The notes under the pieces are model-generated. The model was not told the origin of the DNA, made no database searches, and saw nothing but the letters and a program-made list of their open reading frames with translations. A stretch of 64,000 nucleotides of DNA. It comes from Ideonella_A sakaiensis_A. GTDB lineage: Bacteria; Pseudomonadota; Gammaproteobacteria; Burkholderiales; Burkholderiaceae_C. Numbering within the stretch: position 1 is the first letter of the stretch; every line of letters starts with the position of its first letter. Both the position numbers and the translations under genes were made by a program. Location: positions 2,914,001 through 2,978,000 of the forward strand of contig NZ_CP182947.1 in NCBI RefSeq assembly GCF_048320135.1, read 5' to 3'. Positions 42,421-50,616 of the stretch are shown here, one piece after another.

Positions 42421-43395
42421 ATGAAATTTGCCGCCAGCCGCGGCGCGCTGACCGCCATCGGTTGCGCGCTTTCCCTGTCCTTCGTCCCCGCCGTCGCAGC
42501 CGAATTCCCCGCCAAGCCCGTCACGCTGGTCGTGCCGCAGGGCCCCGGCTCTGGCAGCGACGTGACCGCGCGCCTGCTTGCCACGCACATGGGTTCGGCC
42601 CTCGGGCAGACGGTTGTCGTCGACAACCGCACTGGCGCTGGCGGGATCATCGCGCACCAGTCGGTGACGCGTTCGCCGTCAGACGGCTACACGCTGCTGT
42701 TCACGTCGACGGCGCAGCTGCTGGTGGTGCCGGCGATCAACCCGGCCGCGAGATATTCGCTCGACGACTTCGTTCCGGTCGCGCCGGTGCTTCGCGCGAG
42801 TTTTGCGGTGCTCGTCGCGAATACGCCAGGCGCACCGAAAACGGTCAAGGAACTGGTCGACATGCTGCGCGTCAAGCCGTCGGCATTCGCCTCGGCCGGT
42901 GTCGGCACCATGACCCACCTCGGCTCGGAGATCTTCCTGCGCCGTGCGGGCGTCACGGCCACCCATGTGCCCTACCGTGGCAGCGGCGCGGCGCTGACCG
43001 ATCTGATGGGCGGCCAGGTATTGTTCGCAACCGATTCGCTGACCGCGTCGATGCCGCACATCCGTTCCGGCAAGCTGCGCGCGCTGGCCGTCACCGTCGA
43101 CAAACGCGAGCCTTCGCTGCCCGAGGTTCCGACGCTCGCCGAAGCCGGTCTGCCGGGCGAGCCGATCAGCGTGATCGGCGGCATCTTCGCCCCCAAAGGC
43201 ACGCCACGCGACGTTGCCGAGAAGCTCGGGAAAGCGGCTGAGGTCGCCCTGCGCAATCCGGATCTGGTCGCGCGCTTCGCGGCCAGCGAGACCGACGTGC
43301 TGCGCATCGGCAATGCGGAATTCATCGGGCAGCTGCGCAAGGAGACTCCGTTCTGGACCAACTTGGTCCGCCAACTCGACATCAAGCCGGAATGA
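42421..43395 (+). CDS. Bug/TctC-family periplasmic solute-binding protein
   Basis: 324 residues with a signal peptide (MKFAASRGALTAIGCALSLS, cleavage near AVAA) and the Bug pattern: PVTLVVPQGPGSGSDVTARLL, NRTGAGGIIAHQSVTRSPSDGYT, HVPYRGSGAALTDLMGGQV. It should bind an organic acid in the periplasm. No TctA/B membrane partners are nearby. AGGAGA precedes the ATG. Its stop overlaps the CaiB start (ATGA), so the acid it binds is probably the substrate of the following CoA-transferase and lyase. Confidence 0.92.
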   Translation: MKFAASRGALTAIGCALSLSFVPAVAAEFPAKPVTLVVPQGPGSGSDVTARLLATHMGSALGQTVVVDNRTGAGGIIAHQSVTRSPSDGYTLLFTSTAQLLVVPAINPAARYSLDDFVPVAPVLRASFAVLVANTPGAPKTVKELVDMLRVKPSAFASAGVGTMTHLGSEIFLRRAGVTATHVPYRGSGAALTDLMGGQVLFATDSLTASMPHIRSGKLRALAVTVDKREPSLPEVPTLAEAGLPGEPISVIGGIFAPKGTPRDVAEKLGKAAEVALRNPDLVARFAASETDVLRIGNAEFIGQLRKETPFWTNLVRQLDIKPE

Positions 43396-44624
43396 TGACG
43401 CCGCTGGCTCGACTCCAGGCCGGCGCGACCGGGCCCGGCCCGCTTGCCGGCATCCGCGTGCTGGACCTCTCCCGGCTGGTGGCGGGCAACATGCTGACGC
43501 TGCAGCTCGCGGACTTCGGCGCCGACGTGATCAAGATCGAATCGCCGCGCGAAGGCGACACGCTCCGCCACTGGTGCGAAGCGCTCGACGACGGCGGCAG
43601 CATGGATGCCTGGTGGCGTGTCTATGGCCGCAACAAGCGCAGCGCGGCACTCGATCTGCGCGATCCCGAGGCGATGCAGGTGCTGCGCCGCCTGGCGGCC
43701 TCGGCGCAGGTGCTGGTCGAGAGTTTCCGCCCCGGAACGCTCGAGGCGATGGGCCTGGCACCGGAGGTGCTGCACGAAGCCAATCCAAGGCTCGTGATCG
43801 TGCGCGTGTCCGGCTGGGGGCAAAGCGGCCCCTACCGCGACCTGCCCGGCTTCGGCAGCCTGATCGAAGGCTTCAGCGGTTTCGCCTACAAACACGGCAG
43901 TGCCGACGGCGCACCGCGGCTGCCCAACATCGCGCTGGCCGACATGGTGGCGGGACTCAACGGCGCCTTTGCCACGATGGTTGCGTTGCGCGAAGTCGAG
44001 GTCAGCGGCGGGCGCGGCCAGGTGGTGGACCTGTCGCTGCTCGAGCCGATGCTGGCAATCATGGGGCCCGACGTCACGGCCGCGGCCGCCACCGGCCGCG
44101 TCGCTGCCCCCGACGTCAAGATCGCGTCGCCGCGCGGCGTCTACCGCTGCAGCGACGGCCGCTGGGTCGCGATGTCCGGGTCCACCGACGTGATGGCGCG
44201 CCGCGTGCTCGAGGCCATCGGGCAGGGGCATCTGATCGACGATCCGCGCTTCGCGACCAATGCCGCGCGCCTTGCCAACGACGCCGACCTCGATCGCATG
44301 ATCGGCGAGGCGATTGGCAGACTCGACCTGGCCGGGTGTCTGACGCTTTTCCGCAGCCGGGGCGTCACCGTCGGGCCGATCTACGATGCCGCACAGCTGC
44401 TCGGCGACGACCATGTGATCGAACGCCAGAGCTATGTGGTGGTCGGCGAAGGCGAGGGCACGGTGATGCACAACGTGACGCCGCGGCTCGGCGGCACGCC
44501 GGGCAGCATCCGCAGCGTTGCACCGGCCGTCGGCCAGCACACCGCGGCGGTTCTGCGCGACGCCGGCGTCGCGGAGCCGCAGCTCCGGGCGATGGCCGAA
44601 CGGGGAGCGATCCTGTGCAGCTGA
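43392..44624 (+). CDS. CaiB/BaiF-family CoA-transferase
   Basis: A 410-aa class III CoA-transferase: GIRVLDLSRLVAGNMLTLQLADFGADVIKIE at the N-terminus, then SFRPGTLEAMGLAPE, VRVSGWGQSGPYRDLPGFG and the catalytic Asp in LADMVAGL. Class III enzymes move CoA between acids through an aspartyl-CoA. With the next gene, a CitE-type lyase, a route that activates a C4-C5 hydroxy-acid such as citramalate or itaconate and then cleaves it is plausible; this is inference from pairing, not sequence proof. Overlaps both neighbours. Confidence 0.9.
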   Translation: MMTPLARLQAGATGPGPLAGIRVLDLSRLVAGNMLTLQLADFGADVIKIESPREGDTLRHWCEALDDGGSMDAWWRVYGRNKRSAALDLRDPEAMQVLRRLAASAQVLVESFRPGTLEAMGLAPEVLHEANPRLVIVRVSGWGQSGPYRDLPGFGSLIEGFSGFAYKHGSADGAPRLPNIALADMVAGLNGAFATMVALREVEVSGGRGQVVDLSLLEPMLAIMGPDVTAAAATGRVAAPDVKIASPRGVYRCSDGRWVAMSGSTDVMARRVLEAIGQGHLIDDPRFATNAARLANDADLDRMIGEAIGRLDLAGCLTLFRSRGVTVGPIYDAAQLLGDDHVIERQSYVVVGEGEGTVMHNVTPRLGGTPGSIRSVAPAVGQHTAAVLRDAGVAEPQLRAMAERGAILCS

Positions 44625-45451
44625 AACATCTGCGCTCCCTGCTGTTCGTACCCGCCACCTCGCCGCATTTGCTGGCCAAGGCCGGCCAGCGCGGCGCCGA
44701 CGCGCTGATCGTCGACCTGGAGGATTCGGTGCCGATCGATCGCAAGGTCGATGCGCGTGTGATGGCGGCCGCCGCGATCGAACAGCTGGCCGGACAGGTC
44801 CCTGTGCTGGTTCGGGTCAATTCCGAACCGGATCTGCTTCGCGCCGACGTCGACGCTCTGCCGCTCGCAAAGGTGCAGGGTGTGCTGCTGCCGAAGGTCG
44901 AGTCGGCGGCCCAGGTCGTCGGTTTGATGGAAATCCTCGGGCGGCGTGGTGGCGCTTCGATGCCGGTCGCGGCGCTGATCGAAACGCCGCTCGGCGTGCT
45001 GCGGGCCGAAGCGATCGCGACGGCGCACCCTGCGCTGTGCGCGCTCGGTTTCGGCGCCGAGGACCATGCGGCGCAGCTCCTGGTGGAGCCTATTCCGGAA
45101 TCGCTGCTGTGGGCCGCGCAGGCGGTGATCAACTGCGCCCGGGCCTTCGACCTGGCGGCCTGGGGACTCCCGGGCAGCGTCGCCGAGATCGACGACATGC
45201 AGGCCTTCGGGCAACTCGTCCGGCTCGCCCGCGGCATCGGCTTCAGCGGCACCGTGTGCATCCATCCGCGGCAGGTGGCGGTCGCGAACAGCGGATTCGC
45301 ACCAACGCCGCAGCAGCTCGACTGGGCGCGCAAGGTGGTGGCTGCGGACGAACAGGCGCGTGGGCAGGGGCGGGGCGCGGTCACCCTGGATGGCCGCATG
45401 ATCGACCGGCCGATCGTTGCGCGGGCCCGCCACTGGCTCGAGCGGGCCTGA
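44615..45451 (+). CDS. HpcH/HpaI aldolase/citrate-lyase (CitE-like) family protein
   Basis: A 278-aa TIM-barrel lyase: LRSLLFVPATSPHLLAKAGQRG, DALIVDLEDSVP (acidic metal-site region), VLVRVN, GVLLPKVES, ALIETPLGVL, GFGAEDHAAQL and CIHPRQV. CitE-like stand-alone enzymes cleave citramalyl-CoA or malyl-CoA type thioesters in the cytosol. GTG start with GGGAG 8 bases upstream, overlapping the CaiB stop by 10 bases. The upstream frame is open far into the CaiB gene but unlike the family. Confidence 0.9.
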   Translation: MQLKHLRSLLFVPATSPHLLAKAGQRGADALIVDLEDSVPIDRKVDARVMAAAAIEQLAGQVPVLVRVNSEPDLLRADVDALPLAKVQGVLLPKVESAAQVVGLMEILGRRGGASMPVAALIETPLGVLRAEAIATAHPALCALGFGAEDHAAQLLVEPIPESLLWAAQAVINCARAFDLAAWGLPGSVAEIDDMQAFGQLVRLARGIGFSGTVCIHPRQVAVANSGFAPTPQQLDWARKVVAADEQARGQGRGAVTLDGRMIDRPIVARARHWLERA

Positions 45452-45509
45452 GCGGGTTTCGATCGCGACCTCCCCGGCCGCCGATCACGCGCGGCGGCCA
45501 GCGCGTGTG

Positions 45510-46052
45510 TCAGCGCGGGACGACGCCGTCGGCCTTCATCTCGCGCAGCAGCTGATGGGCCTCGTCCTCGATCACGTCGAGCACGCGGCAAAAGGTCTTG
45601 TATTCGTCGGGCGTCAGCCGGGCGAGGAAGCGGGACTGGCGCTCGAGTGAGGCCGGCACGCCGGTCTTCAGGCATTCGACACCGGCCGGGGTCAACGCGA
45701 GGATCTGCCTGCGGCGATCGGCCGGGTCGTTTTCCTGCGTGATCAGGCCCTTCTGCGCCAGCTCGAGCGCAACCCGGCTGACCTGGCTGTGGTCGAAACT
45801 GGCCATGCGAGCGACCTCGCCGGACGGCGACGTGCCGATCCGGTTCAGGATCACCAGCACGCGCCATTGCCGCGCGGTCAGCCCGAGGTTCTGCTTGACC
45901 GAGGCATCGACGAGCCGGCCGAGCACCTGGGCCAGCACGGAAACCCGGTAGGTCACGAGCGACTCGGGGGCGTGGGCGTTGATCTGCCTGAGCGATGCCG
46001 CACCGTCGCCGCGTGCCGGTGCCTTCTTGCTGGAATGGGTGGTGGTGGCCAT
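45510..46052 (-). CDS. MarR-family transcriptional regulator
   Basis: 180 residues with the MarR winged helix: LTARQWRVLVILNRIG, DHSQVSRVALELAQKGLI, DPADRRRQILALTPAG (wing). MarR repressors release DNA on binding aromatic or other acids. It is convergent with the CitE operon and was once divergent from the alcohol dehydrogenase whose 5' stub remains at 46207. The candidate target is the palindrome at 42347. Start at 46052 (MATTTHSSKK) is chosen over an open extension. Confidence 0.88.
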   Translation of the reverse strand: MATTTHSSKKAPARGDGAASLRQINAHAPESLVTYRVSVLAQVLGRLVDASVKQNLGLTARQWRVLVILNRIGTSPSGEVARMASFDHSQVSRVALELAQKGLITQENDPADRRRQILALTPAGVECLKTGVPASLERQSRFLARLTPDEYKTFCRVLDVIEDEAHQLLREMKADGVVPR

Positions 46053-46206
46053 GTCTCGTTTTCTGCGGTGACTCCGGGTCCGGCGCGGTGCGTCAATTCT
46101 GCCGCCGCCGGGTCCGGCGCCGCAGGTGCTACCCCGAGTTTTTATTCCCTTTGCTCCGACCGGTCGCGGGTTCCAGGCCGGCAGCGGATCCATGCGGTGA
46201 AGAACC

Positions 46207-46320
46207 ATGACCAGAACCGACGCCATTCCTCCCCTGATGACCGCCGTGCACCTGCTGGGCCACGGCGGATTCGAGATGCTGCAGGTCCGCGACGACGTGC
46301 CGATACGACCCCGGGCCGTG
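46207..46320 (+). pseudogene. 5' stub of a zinc-type alcohol dehydrogenase/quinone oxidoreductase gene
   Basis: 38 codons reading MTRTDAIPPLMTAVHLLGHG, GFEMLQVRDDVPI, the typical N-terminus of MDR-family NADPH:quinone oxidoreductases, which should continue PRPGPGEVLVRV. A small change near 46305 and the junction with tspO sequence at about 46321-46325 end it; the frame then stops at 46368. The loss of about 300 codons shows the cassette was truncated here. Confidence 0.7.
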
Positions 46321-46324
46321 CGAC

Positions 46325-46606
46325 GGTCTGGCGGCGCGGCGGCTTTGCCGCAACCGGCAGCGCGCTGACGCCGTTCATCGTCCAGCTTGCCGTCAATGCC
46401 TTGTGGACATGGCTCTTTTTTCGGCTGGCGGGTCGGCGCGGTCGCATTCGGCGAGGTGCTGCGGTAGTCGCTGATCGTGTCACGATCGTGCTGTTCTGGC
46501 GCATCAACCGGCTGGCGGCGCTGTTGCGTTGCCCTACCTCGCGTGGTTCAGTTTTGCGTCGGCGTTGACCTTCGTCATTTGGCGAGTGAATCCGGACCTC
46601 GGGTGA
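46325..46606 (+). pseudogene. 3' fragment of tspO (duplicate, frameshifted)
   Basis: Aligns with 40885-41166 of intact tspO at roughly 85-90% by eye, starting GGTCTGGCGGCGCGGCGGCT. It has lost the first half of the gene and carries small indels (for example CTCTTTTTTCGG for CTCTTCTTCGG and GATCGTGTCACG for GATCGTCGTCACG), so no TspO product is possible. Between 46053 and 46635 only this fragment, the dehydrogenase stub and the marR leader are visible. Confidence 0.85.
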
Positions 46607-46635
46607 AATAGACAGACGGTGAACGGCCGCGCCCG

Positions 46636-47145
46636 TCAGGCCAGCGGCACGCTGGCTTCCTTCAGCACGCGCAGCACGAAATGCGACTGGCTGTGGCGGA
46701 TGCCCGGGATCTTGTACAGCTTCTCGCGCAGCAGGCGTTCGTAGTCGCGGGTATCGCGCACCGCGATGCGGATGTAGTAGTCGTAGTCGCCGGAGACGAG
46801 GTAGCACTCCTGGATTTCCGGAATCTCCGCCAGCGCCTTGCCGAAGCGGTACAGCGTCTCGTCGCTGTGGCTTTCGAGCGTGACCTGGACGATCACCGAA
46901 TCGTGGTAGCCGAGCTTGGCGGCGTCGAGGTCGACGGTATAGCGGCGGATCACGCCCTGCTCCTGCAGTTTGCGGATCCGGCTCCAGCAGGTGGTCGGTG
47001 ACAGGCCGACCGTCGCGCTGATCTCCTGCAGCGTCTTGCGCGAATCGTCGAGCAGCACGCGGAGGATCGCCCGATCCGAGGCATCGATTGCAAGATCGAA
47101 TGATTCTTCGGAAGAATCGCTGTTTGACCGTTTGGTTTTCAACAT
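46636..47145 (-). CDS. Lrp/AsnC-family transcriptional regulator
   Basis: 169 residues: an N-terminal HTH (DASDRAILRVLLDDSRKTLQ, ISATVGLSPTTCWSRIRKLQ) and a C-terminal RAM domain (LVSGDYDYYIRIAVRDTRDYE) that binds amino acids and makes octamers. An acidic N-terminal tail (SNSDSSEESFD) is unusual. GAGGGG precedes the ATG. It is divergent from an acetolactate synthase gene with a 62-base gap, so Lrp-type control of branched-chain amino acid synthesis is likely. Its last 79 bases are duplicated at 42130. Confidence 0.9.
   Translation of the reverse strand: MLKTKRSNSDSSEESFDLAIDASDRAILRVLLDDSRKTLQEISATVGLSPTTCWSRIRKLQEQGVIRRYTVDLDAAKLGYHDSVIVQVTLESHSDETLYRFGKALAEIPEIQECYLVSGDYDYYIRIAVRDTRDYERLLREKLYKIPGIRHSQSHFVLRVLKEASVPLA
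47102..47118. promoter_or_regulatory. Perfect 8+1+8 palindrome within the lrp 5' end, upstream of ilvB
   Basis: GATTCTTC-G-GAAGAATC, encoding the acidic SSEES stretch of Lrp and lying about 90 bases before the ilvB start. A candidate Lrp autoregulatory site; it does not strictly match the E. coli Lrp consensus. Confidence 0.4.
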
Positions 47146-47207
47146 GCCCCCCTCAACAGGCCGTAAAAAAGAAGCACATTCTGCGCTGAATTCCGGACAA
47201 TCTTCGC

Positions 47208-49073
47208 ATGAACCAGCTCGTTGCACCGCCCCGCTCGCGCGCCACCACCCCGGCGCCCGATGCCCGCAACGTCGACCCCACGAAGGTCGACGACGTCGCC
47301 ACCACGATGCCGGCGCGCCTGATCGGCGCGCCGCGCAACGGGGCGCAGGCGCTGCTCGAGACGCTGGTTGACTGCGGCGTCGATACGATCTTCGGTTATC
47401 CCGGTGGCGCCGCATTGCCGCTGTACGACGCGCTGCACGGCGAGCCGCGGCTGCGGCACATCCTGGTCCGCCACGAACAGGCCGCGGTACATGCCGCCGA
47501 GGGTTATGCGCGAACCACCGGCCGGGTCGGCGTCGTGCTGGTGACGTCGGGGCCGGGTGTCAGCAACACGATCACCGGGCTGCTCGATGCGATCAGCGAT
47601 TCGGTGCCGGTGCTGTGCATCAGCGGCCAGGTCGCGACTGCCGGGATCGGCACCAATGCCTTCCAGGAAAGCGACGCGCTCGGCATGTCGCGTCCGGTCA
47701 CGAAATGGAACTGGCAGCCGCGTTCGCCCGACGAACTGCCGGGCGCGGTGCGCAAGGCGCTCGAGATCGCCGCTTCGGGCCGGCCCGGGCCGGTGCTGCT
47801 CGACGTGCCGAAGGATATCCAGCTCGCGCCGCTCGGCCTGCTGCCGGCACGGCCGCTGCCCGGCTCGCGCCGGCGCAGCCCGCACGCCACCGCGCCGGCG
47901 CTGCCGCCGCGCAACAGCCTGCAGCGGGCGGCCGACCTGATCTCGACCGCGCGCCGTCCCGTGTTTTATGGCGGCGGCGGCCTCGTCAATTCGGGGCCGG
48001 AAGCCTGCGCCGCCTTCACGCGACTGGTCCGCCGGGTCGGCGCGCCGTGCACGCTGACGCTGATGGGGCTCGGTGCCTTTCCGGCATCGGACCCGCTGTT
48101 TGTCGGCATGCTCGGCATGCACGGCACGCTGGAGGCGAATCTGGCGATGCACGAGGCCGATCTGGTCGTCAATATCGGCGCACGTTTCGACGACCGCATC
48201 ACCGGCAAGCTCGACGAGTTCTGCCCGCATGCGCGCAAGATCCATGTCGACATCGATCCGGGCAGCATCAACAAGGTCGTCAGTGTCGATGTGCCGCTGG
48301 TCGGAGACTGCGGCGCGGTGCTGGGCGCGCTGCTCGGGCTGCTGCCGGACGACGTCGAATCGGCAGCGCAGGCGCAGCGGCTGGCGCCTTGGTGGCAACG
48401 CATCGCGCGCTGGCAATCGCGCGACAGCCTGGCGTTCACGCCGCGCGACGATGTGATCGTGCCGCAGCAGCTGATGGCGACGCTGCAGCGCGCGCTCGAT
48501 GGCGCCGATGCGATCGTCTCGACCGATGTCGGCCAGCACCAGATGTGGGCCGCGCAGCACCTGCGCTTCGAGCGGCCGGGCCGCTGGCTGACGTCGGGCG
48601 GCGCCGGCACGATGGGTTACGGCCTGCCGGCGGCGATCGGTGCGCAGGTCGCGTTTCCCGATGCGCTGGTCGTCTGCGTCAGCGGCGATGCGTCGGTGCT
48701 GATGAATATCCAGGAGCTGTCGACCGCGGTGCAGCACGGCACGCCGGTCAAGCTGGTGCTCGCGAACAACGGCTGGATGGGCATGGTCCGCCAGTGGCAG
48801 GAATTGATCCACGGCAACCGGCTGAGCCACAGCTGGAATGCGGCGCTGCCCGACTTCGTTGCGCTTGCGAAGGCCTTCGGCTGGCAGGCGCGCCGGGTCG
48901 ACGATCCGGCCGAACTCGAAGCCGCGCTCGACGAATGCCTGACGAGTGACGGGCCGTTTTTTCTCGACGTGCGGGTGGCCGGGCAGGAGAACTGCTTTCC
49001 GATGATCCCGGCCGGCGTCGGCCATCACCGCGTGATGTTGTCGAAAGAAGAGTGGTACGTGGACGACGCCTGA
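47208..49073 (+). CDS. ilvB: Acetolactate synthase large subunit
   Basis: A 621-aa ThDP enzyme making acetolactate/acetohydroxybutyrate for valine, leucine and isoleucine. Visible: FGYPGGAALPLYDAL, the ThDP-activating Glu in RHEQAAVHAAEGYAR, GMLGMHGTLEANLA, IGARFDDRITGKLDEF and the ThDP-Mg motif GDASVLMNIQELSTAVQHG...ANN. About 40 N-terminal residues are extra and low complexity. No small subunit (ilvN) follows, so it may use one encoded elsewhere or work alone. Divergent from lrp. Confidence 0.9.
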   Translation: MNQLVAPPRSRATTPAPDARNVDPTKVDDVATTMPARLIGAPRNGAQALLETLVDCGVDTIFGYPGGAALPLYDALHGEPRLRHILVRHEQAAVHAAEGYARTTGRVGVVLVTSGPGVSNTITGLLDAISDSVPVLCISGQVATAGIGTNAFQESDALGMSRPVTKWNWQPRSPDELPGAVRKALEIAASGRPGPVLLDVPKDIQLAPLGLLPARPLPGSRRRSPHATAPALPPRNSLQRAADLISTARRPVFYGGGGLVNSGPEACAAFTRLVRRVGAPCTLTLMGLGAFPASDPLFVGMLGMHGTLEANLAMHEADLVVNIGARFDDRITGKLDEFCPHARKIHVDIDPGSINKVVSVDVPLVGDCGAVLGALLGLLPDDVESAAQAQRLAPWWQRIARWQSRDSLAFTPRDDVIVPQQLMATLQRALDGADAIVSTDVGQHQMWAAQHLRFERPGRWLTSGGAGTMGYGLPAAIGAQVAFPDALVVCVSGDASVLMNIQELSTAVQHGTPVKLVLANNGWMGMVRQWQELIHGNRLSHSWNAALPDFVALAKAFGWQARRVDDPAELEAALDECLTSDGPFFLDVRVAGQENCFPMIPAGVGHHRVMLSKEEWYVDDA

Positions 49074-49151
49074 ACGGCTGAGCGGTGCCAGAATCCCGGC
49101 AGCCCGCGGCGTTGTCGACGCGGTGCCTGTCCGATGCCGGGAGATCCACAG

Positions 49152-49667
49152 ATGCCGAGCCGCCCGTCCTTCATCCGGTCGACCAGCGAGGTGCCGGAAC
49201 ATACCCACGTCTATCCGCAAAGCGACGAGCCGATGGGCCCGATGCGCCGGCTCGGCAAGGAGGCCGGGCTCGAGCGGCTCGGCGTCAATGTCCAGCGGCT
49301 GCCGCCGGGCACCCGCTCGTCGTGGCCGCATGCCGAGGAAAACGAGGAGGAATTCGTCTACCTGCTGTCGGGCGAGGTCGACGCCTGGATCGATGGTGAG
49401 CTGTACCGGATGACGGCTGGCGATCTGGCGGCTTTTCCGGCCGGAACCGGCATTTCGCACTGCTTCATCAACAACGGTGAGCAGGAGGCGGTGCTGCTGG
49501 TCGGCGGCGAGGCGCGCGTGCCGGGCAGCCGTGTTTTCTACCCGCTGAATCCATCGCGCCGGCAGGACATGTCGCCCGACGACTGGTGGAGCGATGTGCC
49601 GGCCCGCGAACTCGGCGGCCACGATGGGCTGCCCGACGCGCGGCGCAAGCGCGTTCCACAAGCCTGA
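49152..49667 (+). CDS. Cupin-domain protein
   Basis: 171 residues with a single cupin barrel: motif 1 SSWPHAEENEEEFVYLLSGEVDAWIDGE (His and Glu metal ligands) and motif 2 GDLAAFPAGTGISHCFINNG (late His). The end, YPLNPSRRQDMSPDDWWSD, resembles cupins annotated near sugar or auxin-like metabolism, but no reaction can be assigned. GGGAG 8 bases upstream selects ATG 49152 over ATG 49134. Confidence 0.82.
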   Translation: MPSRPSFIRSTSEVPEHTHVYPQSDEPMGPMRRLGKEAGLERLGVNVQRLPPGTRSSWPHAEENEEEFVYLLSGEVDAWIDGELYRMTAGDLAAFPAGTGISHCFINNGEQEAVLLVGGEARVPGSRVFYPLNPSRRQDMSPDDWWSDVPARELGGHDGLPDARRKRVPQA

Positions 49668-49729
49668 CGATGCGCGCGGTCGCGAAGCTGCCCACGATGG
49701 GCGCTTCGCAACCACCCACGAGGCCGGTC

Positions 49730-50110
49730 ATGAAAACACCGTCTCTGCTCGCAGGCCTGCTGATCTGTTGTGCCGCTGCTGCCAGCGCATCGACGCAGGA
49801 GGAATTTCCGTCCGGTGCGGCATCACCGAGTGCAGCCGAGTTGAAGGAGCGGCTGGCCGGGAAGTCGTTCGATGTGCAGTTGAAAAACGGCATCTCGTGG
49901 CGGCTGCAATACAACACGATGGGCTATTTTTTTGTCGATGCCAGCACTGGCGGCCGGACCAGCGGCAGTTGGTCGGCCGAGGACGGCAAGTTGTGCAGCC
50001 AGTTGAAGGGCAACCCATCGCCGCAATGCAGCGACGTCCGCGTCCACCAGAACCAGTTGGTCGTGCGCCGCACGGTGAACGGCGAACTGATCACCTTGGT
50101 GCCGCGCTGA
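49730..50110 (+). CDS. Small secreted protein, tandem copy A
   Basis: 126 residues: signal peptide (MKTPSLLAGLLICCAAAASA) and a mature domain with GSWSAEDGKLCSQLKGN, CSDVRVHQNQLVVRR and NGELITLVPR. It is a paralogue of the next gene (same length, aligned Cys pair, same ending). Probably periplasmic. The pattern of a two-Cys beta domain is reminiscent of small exported DUF proteins, but no named family is claimed. GAGG precedes the start. Confidence 0.75.
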   Translation: MKTPSLLAGLLICCAAAASASTQEEFPSGAASPSAAELKERLAGKSFDVQLKNGISWRLQYNTMGYFFVDASTGGRTSGSWSAEDGKLCSQLKGNPSPQCSDVRVHQNQLVVRRTVNGELITLVPR

Positions 50111-50205
50111 ATTGGCCGAAATGCAAGATTCCACAAGCTTGAGGATGCCAGCCGGCGATGCCGCCGACAGCATCAAGCCTCGTCAATCCATCGAGGAGGC
50201 CTTGC

Positions 50206-50583
50206 ATGAACAAGCTGTCGTGTCTTGCCGTTGCACTGCTGTGTGCTGCTGCACCGTCGTTTGCAGCGACCGAGGGTTTTCCATCCGACGCCACATTGCC
50301 GCGGGCAAGCGAACTGGCCAGCCGGCTGACCGGCAAGGCCTTCGTAGCGAAAACGAAGAACGGCGAACTCGGCCGGCACGAATTCAACGACATGGGTTCG
50401 TTTGTTGTCGCCAACGGCAATGGCCAGCGCGCGATCGGCAACTGGCGCGCCGAAGACGGCAAGTTCTGCAGTCGCGTGAAGGGCAGGGAACGCAATCTGC
50501 GCTGCAGCGATGCGCGTATCCACCAGGATCGGCTGCTGGTGCGGGCAAACAAGGGTGAGCTGATCACCTTCGAGCCGCGCTGA
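50206..50583 (+). CDS. Small secreted protein, tandem copy B
   Basis: 125 residues: signal peptide (MNKLSCLAVALLCAAAPSFA) and a mature domain with GNWRAEDGKFCSRVKGR, CSDARIHQDRLLVR and KGELITFEPR, matching copy A along its length. Upstream sequence is also repeated (TTCCACAAGC near 49656 and 50129; a GAGG/GAGGAGG SD), so the duplication unit was about 470 bases including the leader. Function unknown. Confidence 0.75.
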   Translation: MNKLSCLAVALLCAAAPSFAATEGFPSDATLPRASELASRLTGKAFVAKTKNGELGRHEFNDMGSFVVANGNGQRAIGNWRAEDGKFCSRVKGRERNLRCSDARIHQDRLLVRANKGELITFEPR

Positions 50584-50616
50584 GCGCGTGCCGCCAGCGG
50601 CGGCGCATTGCCGCCG

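Larger units (their letters stand above)
42209..46324. other. Catabolic cassette flanked by duplicated tspO and lrp ends
   Basis: Left edge: loss of lrp homology after 42208. Right edge: start of tspO homology at 46325, directly after a truncated alcohol dehydrogenase. Contents: Bug protein, CaiB-type CoA-transferase, CitE-type lyase, MarR regulator and the dehydrogenase stub. No transposase or integrase was found. The repeats are in direct orientation, so loss by homologous recombination is possible. Confidence 0.7.

Noticed and set aside
46325..46606. A second functional tspO
   Set aside because: Lacks the first half of the gene and has frame-disrupting indels.
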